44,952 nt of DNA, taken from the NCBI GenBank assembly GCA_001798885.1, contig MGQW01000011.1:1-44952 (forward strand), written 5' to 3'. This DNA is from Deltaproteobacteria bacterium RBG_16_64_85 (GTDB lineage Bacteria > Desulfobacterota > Deferrimicrobia > Deferrimicrobiales > Deferrimicrobiaceae). Made by a program: the position numbers and the translations under genes. Position 1 is the first letter of the stretch. Each line of letters starts with the position of its first letter. Positions 40,577-44,952 of this stretch are shown here, in pieces. Under the pieces are notes generated by a model. The model saw nothing but the letters and a program-made list of their open reading frames with translations. It was not told the DNA's origin and did not search any database.

Positions 40577-41890
40577 GTGGATTTTATCGATTCCATCAAG
40601 AAGATCTTCTCCACCCGGGAGGCGGAGGACCGGGTGTCCCTGTCGCGACGCGTGCAGGCTGCCCCCCAGGATCCCCAGGCCCGGCAGAAGCTCGGCATCT
40701 TCCTCCTCCGCCAGGGGGAGGTGGTCGAGGGGCTTGACCAGCTGGCCCGGGCCGCCGTGATGTACGAAAAGGACGGTTTCGCGGGGAAGGCCGTGGCCGT
40801 CCTGCGCCAGATGCTCAAGCACGACCCGTCCAACATCGATTTCCTGCGGTGGCTCATTCGGTTGCTTGCGCAGGAAGGGCTCACGGGGGACGCACATGGG
40901 GAGATGGAAAGCGTGGCCGCCCGCCAGGGCCTGTTCGTTTCGGACGATCAAAAAATAGAGTTCTTCCGGCAGGCGGGCGAGAGTCTCCCGAGGTCTCCGC
41001 TGCCGTCGTTGTTCATCGCGGATCTCCTGCGTTCCCAGCGGAAATTCTACGAAGCGATCAACGAACTGGTGAAGGCCGCGCGCCAGGTCGTCCCCTCGGG
41101 GATGGTCCCGGAGTTTGTCGAACGGTTGACCGCGATGGTCCTGTCGGCGGGGGATGACGAGGAGATCCTCGAGTCATGCGGGTTCCTGTGGCTGAGGGTC
41201 GGAAGGAATTCCGAGGGCAACTCGCTCCTTTTACGGGTCATCAAGAAGGCCCGGGAAGAGGGGCGCATCGAGGACGCCGGAGAGATGAAGCGGGTCCTCG
41301 ACGCGATCCTGGAAGGGTGGGACGTGGCGGCTTCGGACGCCTTCTCCTTCGCCGACGCGGCGCGGAAAATGGCCGAGCCGAAAGCATCTTCCCCCACCCC
41401 TTCGGAAACCGCCGCTCCCGAACCGATGGAACCTCCGCCGTCCGATGCGGGTTACCAAGAGGAGGCCAATATCGTCCGCGATGCGGTGTCGCGGCTCCAG
41501 GCGAAGGTACAGGAAGAAATCGGCGAATCCGATCCCGACGCGCGGTACAACCTCGGAATCGCCTACAAGGAGATGGGGCTGCTGGACGAGGCGGTCGGAG
41601 AATTCACCCGTGCACGGCAGAGGCCGGAGCTGTTCCTGGGCGCTTCCTCCCTGCTCGCCGACACGCTTGCCGCAAAGGGGGAATTCGCCTCGGCCGTCGC
41701 GACGCTCGACGAGGTCCTTTCCTCGGAGTCCTTGACGGAGTCGGAAATCCGGGACCTGCGATACCACAAGGCGGTGCTGCTGTCGCGCGACGGGAAGGAC
41801 GAGGAATCGAAAGAGATCTTCCGATCGATTTTCGAGGAGGCGCCCCAATACCGGGACGTCGCCTCGCGCGTGGAGCACGACCTCCCGTAG
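40577..41890 (+). CDS. cytoplasmic TPR-repeat protein
   Basis: 437 residues from GTG 40577, with GAGGAG 10 bases upstream. No signal peptide or membrane segment. TPR-like helices fill about 25-240 (QDPQARQKLGIFLLRQGEVVEG, AAVMYEKDGFAGKAVAVLRQML) and about 310-430 (DARYNLGIAYKEMGLLDEAVGEF, SSLLADTLAAKGEFASAVATL), separated by an acidic Pro/Ala/Ser-rich linker (about 265-295, EPKASSPTPSETAAPEPMEP). I recall similar proteins of two TPR blocks in deltaproteobacterial genomes but no assigned function. It follows accC after 58 bases. Probably a scaffold or chaperone-like adaptor. Confidence 0.85.
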   Translation: MDFIDSIKKIFSTREAEDRVSLSRRVQAAPQDPQARQKLGIFLLRQGEVVEGLDQLARAAVMYEKDGFAGKAVAVLRQMLKHDPSNIDFLRWLIRLLAQEGLTGDAHGEMESVAARQGLFVSDDQKIEFFRQAGESLPRSPLPSLFIADLLRSQRKFYEAINELVKAARQVVPSGMVPEFVERLTAMVLSAGDDEEILESCGFLWLRVGRNSEGNSLLLRVIKKAREEGRIEDAGEMKRVLDAILEGWDVAASDAFSFADAARKMAEPKASSPTPSETAAPEPMEPPPSDAGYQEEANIVRDAVSRLQAKVQEEIGESDPDARYNLGIAYKEMGLLDEAVGEFTRARQRPELFLGASSLLADTLAAKGEFASAVATLDEVLSSESLTESEIRDLRYHKAVLLSRDGKDEESKEIFRSIFEEAPQYRDVASRVEHDLP

Positions 41891-41918
41891 GCGGCAAAGT
41901 TCCTCCGTCGCGACAGGG

Positions 41919-41946
41919 TTGCATTTCCCTTCGTTCCCGTGATAAA
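41919..41946 (+). promoter_or_regulatory. putative sigma-70 promoter for tRNA-Gly
   Basis: TTGCAT at 41919-41924, 16-base spacer, GATAAA at 41941-41946. The predicted start at about 41952 is 8 bases before the mature tRNA 5' end. Confidence 0.5.
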
Positions 41947-41959
41947 AAACGGTGAACAG

Positions 41960-42034
41960 GCGGGCGTAATTCAGGGGTAGAATGCAAGCTTCCCAAGCTT
42001 GACGTCGCCGGTTCGAATCCGGTCGCCCGCTCCA
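41960..42034 (+). tRNA. tRNA-Gly (anticodon CCC)
   Basis: 75 bases that fold fully: acceptor GCGGGCG/CGCCCGC, D stem ATTC/GAAT, anticodon stem CAAGC/GCTTG with loop TTCCCAA (anticodon CCC, reads GGG), five-base variable loop, T stem GCCGG/CCGGT with loop TTCGAAT, discriminator T and an encoded CCA. GGG is a frequent glycine codon in these GC-rich genes. A promoter lies upstream and a strong terminator about 35 bases downstream, so it is transcribed alone. Confidence 0.98.
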
Positions 42035-42068
42035 TTCGATGATTCCCGGGAACGCGTCCCGGTGAAAC

Positions 42069-42110
42069 GAAGAGCCTCTTCTCCAGCGGGGAAGGGGCTC
42101 TTCGCTTTTC
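42069..42110 (+). terminator. Rho-independent terminator after tRNA-Gly
   Basis: A 16-base-pair stem (42069-42084 with 42088-42103, two G-U pairs) closes a 3-base loop and is followed by GCTTTTC. It separates the tRNA from the AsmA/TamB-like gene. Confidence 0.8.
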
Positions 42111-42128
42111 GACGATTTCCTCTATAAT
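42101..42128 (+). promoter_or_regulatory. putative promoter of the AsmA/TamB-like gene
   Basis: A perfect TATAAT at 42123-42128 with a weak TTCGCT (42101-42106, 16-base spacer) inside the tRNA terminator tail. The predicted start (about 42135) is only about 2 bases before the ATG at 42137, implying a nearly leaderless mRNA. Confidence 0.4.
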
Positions 42129-42136
42129 TGGTAGTC

Positions 42137-44952
42137 ATGTCGAGGCGATGGGCGTGGTGGACGGCAGGAGGCCTCCTCCTCGTCGTCCTCCTGGCGTTTG
42201 GGGCATGGCGGCTTTCCCGCGAGATCCCCGACCAACTGCGCAAGGCAGAGGAGGCGATCCGGGAGGAGGCCGCAAGGAACGGGCTACGGGTTTCGTACCG
42301 GAACCTCCGCTTCCATCTTTTGTACCCGCGAGTCTCGCTGGACAACCTGGTTGTCGTGGACGAGCGGCCGGGGATTGAGCTCCTGCGGGCCGAAAGCGTC
42401 GACGTCTCCCTTTCTCCCGGACGCCTGGTCTCCGGCGATTCCCCGGTTTCCCGCATCCGACTCCGGAAGTTCACCCTGCACGCCGAGGAAGCGGATCGGC
42501 CGGTGATCGACCGGCTGCGTGCCGGCAAGCGGACGGGGCCGATGCCGGAAATCCTTCTCCTCGGGGGAAACGTCCGCATCGGACCGTTCGGACCCCTGAA
42601 ACGGTGGGAAGCAAGGGTCCCGGAACTGCGCCTCCGCGAGGTGAAATTCCTCGGGACAAGACTTTTCCTCAAGGCGGAAGAGGTTTCGGGGGAGATCGTC
42701 CTCCCCGACGCGGGAGCGGGGCAATGGCCGTTCGCCTCCCTGGAGGCGGACCTGATCGACCAGGAAGGCGTGCTCCGCATCCGGAAAATCCGGGCCTCGG
42801 GACCGTCCGCCACCGTGAGGATCTCGGGCTTCGTGGAACCTTCCCGGAAGTCCGGCGACGTGAAACTGTCGGGCGACGTCGACCTGGCCCGCTGGATTTC
42901 CGCGGGTGCCCCCTATGCTCGCTGGATCGGTAAACTCGCAGAAAATGGGAACGTCGATTACTCCGCCGAACTGGCGGGGAACCTGGAGGATCCCACAGGC
43001 TCGGGGAGGCTGATCCTCCACAACGGCCGGTTCCGCGGCAACACAGCGGTGGAGGCGGAGCTTGCCGCGACGGTGTCGAAGAGGAAAATCCGGATGGAAT
43101 CCCTGAAGGGGAAACTCTTGGGAGGGACCCTTTCGGGCAGCGGATCCTATGACCTGGCCTCCGGCCAGGGAGAAGGGAAACTGTCCCTTGCGCGCGCGTC
43201 TTTCGGCACGGCTCCATGGAAGGAGTGGGGATTCGCTTGGCGTCCCGCCGGCGCGGGGGACGCGGAAATCGCTCTCTCCGGGAACCGCAGGGAGAGGGTT
43301 CATGCGGCATTCTCCTGGATGAATCCGGCGGGGCTGGAACGCACGGACGGAGACAAGGGGACCGGTGCGGATCTCCGGCTTTTGCTTGCCGCAACCGGAA
43401 CGGCGGACCTTTTTCCCGACGGCCGGATTGCGGTTTCGGTGCTTCAGCTTCGCGCGGGGAAATCGACGCTGTCGGGGGCGGGAGAAGTCTTCCTGCAGGA
43501 AAGAAGCGGCCGGCTGGCGGGGGAGTTTTCCATTCCCAGGGGGATGGCATCGGATTACGGGTGGGACGCCCGCCTGTCCTGGGCAAACCTCGCCGGCAGG
43601 TGGGAGGTCGGCGGGCAGGTTGCCCGGCCGCGCGTTTCCGTGCGGGTGGAGGCGAAGTCCCTCGCGGTCCGAGCGCTCCCACCCGTTCCGTTGGTGGTCA
43701 AACTGGAGGGGGACCTCGCCGATGCCGTCCATTTCGTTGCGGACATCCCGGCCCCGATCGCCAAGGCGACGGCCACCGGAACGTTCACCGGCCCCCTGTC
43801 CACCGAGCCCCTCGCGGTCGAGGCGGCCGTTGCGGTGCGCGACATCGATTTCTCCGAGGGCAACCGCTGGGTCACGGCCGCACTGAGCTCCCCGGGGAGG
43901 GAACCGCCGGAGGCGGCGCGGGTTCTTGCGGGGCTGGCCGGATCGGGATCCGGCGACCTGCAGATCTCCATCGCCAGGGAGGCCGATTCCTTCACGGGCT
44001 CGTTGCATTCCCCCGAGCTTCGGCTCAAGGGGATCAAAGTCCGCGAGGTTTCCCTGGAGGGGGGATGGAGCCGCTCAGGGTCCGGAGAAGGTTGGAAGGC
44101 GACCGTCGACGGGAAGATGGAGGAGGGGGCGCTCCGGGTGGGGGGGGAAGGGAAAAACGGTTTGGCGGAAATTTCGGGAACGATCGAACGGCTCGACCTC
44201 GGCCAGGCGATCTCCCTCTTCGCGCGCGGAAAAGAACCGTCCCTCCAAGGGAAGGCAAGCATCCGTTTTTCGGCGAGGGGCTACGATCGGGTGTGGGAAC
44301 TGGACCATCTATCCGCCTCCGCCTCCCGGCTGTCGATCGACAATGCGGTGCTGGAGGGGGTATCCGCGGAGGGATCCCTCGGCGCCTCCGCAGGCCGTTT
44401 CCGCATCGAAGCGCAATCCCCCGCGATGCGAATGACGGCGGACGTGCGCCGGGGGGGCGAGTGGCCGGTGAACTTCACCTGCGCTGCCAGCGGGGTCCCC
44501 ACGGACTTCCTCCTCTCCGCGGCGGGGCGGTCGGGTCTTGCATCGGCAGGAAAGTGGAGCGCCGAGGCGGAGGGGACCGTTTTAACGGGCAAGTTTCTCT
44601 CGGAGAATCCCTTCCCGCCGGAAGCGGTTTCCGTGCTCCGGTTCTCCCTGTCGGGCGATGCTCCGTCGGTTTCGGGAGTGGCGTTCGAGGAACTGCGCGT
44701 GAGCGGGAAAAAGAACGGGGATGCCATCGCGGGGGAGATCTGGACCCGCAGACCCGACACCCGCCTCGCGTTCTCCGTCAACCTCAGGGAACCTTTCGGA
44801 TTCCGGGTGGAAGGCCCCTTCGGCTTCGGGACCGCGGGAAACGGGATGGGGAAGGAGGAAAGGAAAGCCCGGTTCGCCCTGTCCGGCGGAGTGGAAATCG
44901 GCGGGTCGCTACGGGCCCTCTCGAACACCACGGGATCTTTCGAAGTCCGCCA
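42137..44952 (+). CDS. AsmA/TamB-like envelope protein, 3' end outside window
   Basis: At least 938 open codons from ATG 42137 to the window edge with no stop. An N-terminal membrane anchor (WWTAGGLLLVVLLAFGAWRL, about 7-27) precedes a very long periplasmic region made of repeated beta-strand segments: LRVSYRNLRFHLLYPRVSLDNLVV in parts, SVDVSLSPGRL, SGRLILHNGRFRG, SGSGSYDLASGQGEGKLSL, ADVRRGGEWPVNF. Such N-anchored beta-groove proteins (AsmA, TamB, YhdP) carry phospholipids between the membranes. The subfamily cannot be set without the C-terminus (DUF490/TamB or AsmA_2). No other in-frame start is near and no ribosome-binding site is seen. Confidence 0.8.
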   Translation, partial: MSRRWAWWTAGGLLLVVLLAFGAWRLSREIPDQLRKAEEAIREEAARNGLRVSYRNLRFHLLYPRVSLDNLVVVDERPGIELLRAESVDVSLSPGRLVSGDSPVSRIRLRKFTLHAEEADRPVIDRLRAGKRTGPMPEILLLGGNVRIGPFGPLKRWEARVPELRLREVKFLGTRLFLKAEEVSGEIVLPDAGAGQWPFASLEADLIDQEGVLRIRKIRASGPSATVRISGFVEPSRKSGDVKLSGDVDLARWISAGAPYARWIGKLAENGNVDYSAELAGNLEDPTGSGRLILHNGRFRGNTAVEAELAATVSKRKIRMESLKGKLLGGTLSGSGSYDLASGQGEGKLSLARASFGTAPWKEWGFAWRPAGAGDAEIALSGNRRERVHAAFSWMNPAGLERTDGDKGTGADLRLLLAATGTADLFPDGRIAVSVLQLRAGKSTLSGAGEVFLQERSGRLAGEFSIPRGMASDYGWDARLSWANLAGRWEVGGQVARPRVSVRVEAKSLAVRALPPVPLVVKLEGDLADAVHFVADIPAPIAKATATGTFTGPLSTEPLAVEAAVAVRDIDFSEGNRWVTAALSSPGREPPEAARVLAGLAGSGSGDLQISIAREADSFTGSLHSPELRLKGIKVREVSLEGGWSRSGSGEGWKATVDGKMEEGALRVGGEGKNGLAEISGTIERLDLGQAISLFARGKEPSLQGKASIRFSARGYDRVWELDHLSASASRLSIDNAVLEGVSAEGSLGASAGRFRIEAQSPAMRMTADVRRGGEWPVNFTCAASGVPTDFLLSAAGRSGLASAGKWSAEAEGTVLTGKFLSENPFPPEAVSVLRFSLSGDAPSVSGVAFEELRVSGKKNGDAIAGEIWTRRPDTRLAFSVNLREPFGFRVEGPFGFGTAGNGMGKEERKARFALSGGVEIGGSLRALSNTTGSFEVR

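Overview
The window looks like a chromosomal core region of a GC-rich member of the former Deltaproteobacteria (Desulfobacterota/Myxococcota sense). This is inferred from gene order and protein style, since no rRNA is present. The pilus locus has the myxobacterial PilG-PilH-PilI exporter set beside a Myxococcus-like pilin. The run pilMNOPQ - aroC/K/B - aroQ - M24 peptidase - efp - accB - accC is the arrangement I remember from Geobacter relatives. Genes are tightly packed, many overlap by 1-8 bases, and GTG/TTG starts are frequent. There are no insertion sequences, phage genes, CRISPR arrays or rRNA, and no stretch over 300 bases lacks a gene.

Layout. (a) 1-1040, minus strand: the 5' part of a 2-hydroxyacyl-CoA dehydratase-family gene, which runs off the window and is translationally coupled to a small membrane protein. 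(b) 1124-9515, plus strand: murI, a small conserved protein, a divergent FtsE-FtsX-EnvC cell-wall hydrolase control module, ctpA, a YibQ-type deacetylase-like protein, xseA and an M23 peptidase. (c) 9639-13505: xseB, ispA, dxs and tlyA. (d) 13610-18307: a LysM protein, dprA and topA. (e) 18312-27250: type IV pilus region I, with a sigma-54 activator, two tandem pilins each behind its own sigma-54 promoter, pilG/H/I-like exporter genes, prepilin peptidase, and a histidine kinase/response regulator pair. (f) 27390-32693: a small Xre regulator behind a good sigma-70 promoter, then pilMNOPQ, closed by a strong terminator. (g) 32756-40518: aroC-aroK-aroB(TPR fusion)-Roadblock-aroQ-M24 peptidase-efp-accB-accC. 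(h) 40577-44952: a TPR protein, tRNA-Gly(CCC), a terminator, and the 5' part of a large AsmA/TamB-like envelope protein that runs off the window.

How the parts work together. Regions e and f encode pilin, its processing, the alignment complex (PilMNOP), the outer-membrane secretin and sigma-54 control, but not the motor and platform genes pilB, pilT and pilC, which must lie elsewhere. Region b is an envelope-remodelling block, and regions c and g supply isoprenoids, aromatic precursors and malonyl-CoA.

Most unusual points: an FtsE-like ABC protein that has lost most of its catalytic motifs although its FtsX and EnvC partners remain; an AroB fused in frame to a roughly 200-residue TPR-like tail and directly coupled to a Roadblock/LC7 gene; a terminator whose T-tract runs into the aroC ribosome-binding site, together with a possible ATC start; two diverged sigma-54-driven pilins; and a lysine-rich insertion in topoisomerase I built from short DNA repeats. 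I see no clear new multi-gene defence or mobile system. The two partial genes at the window ends were read by direct translation.
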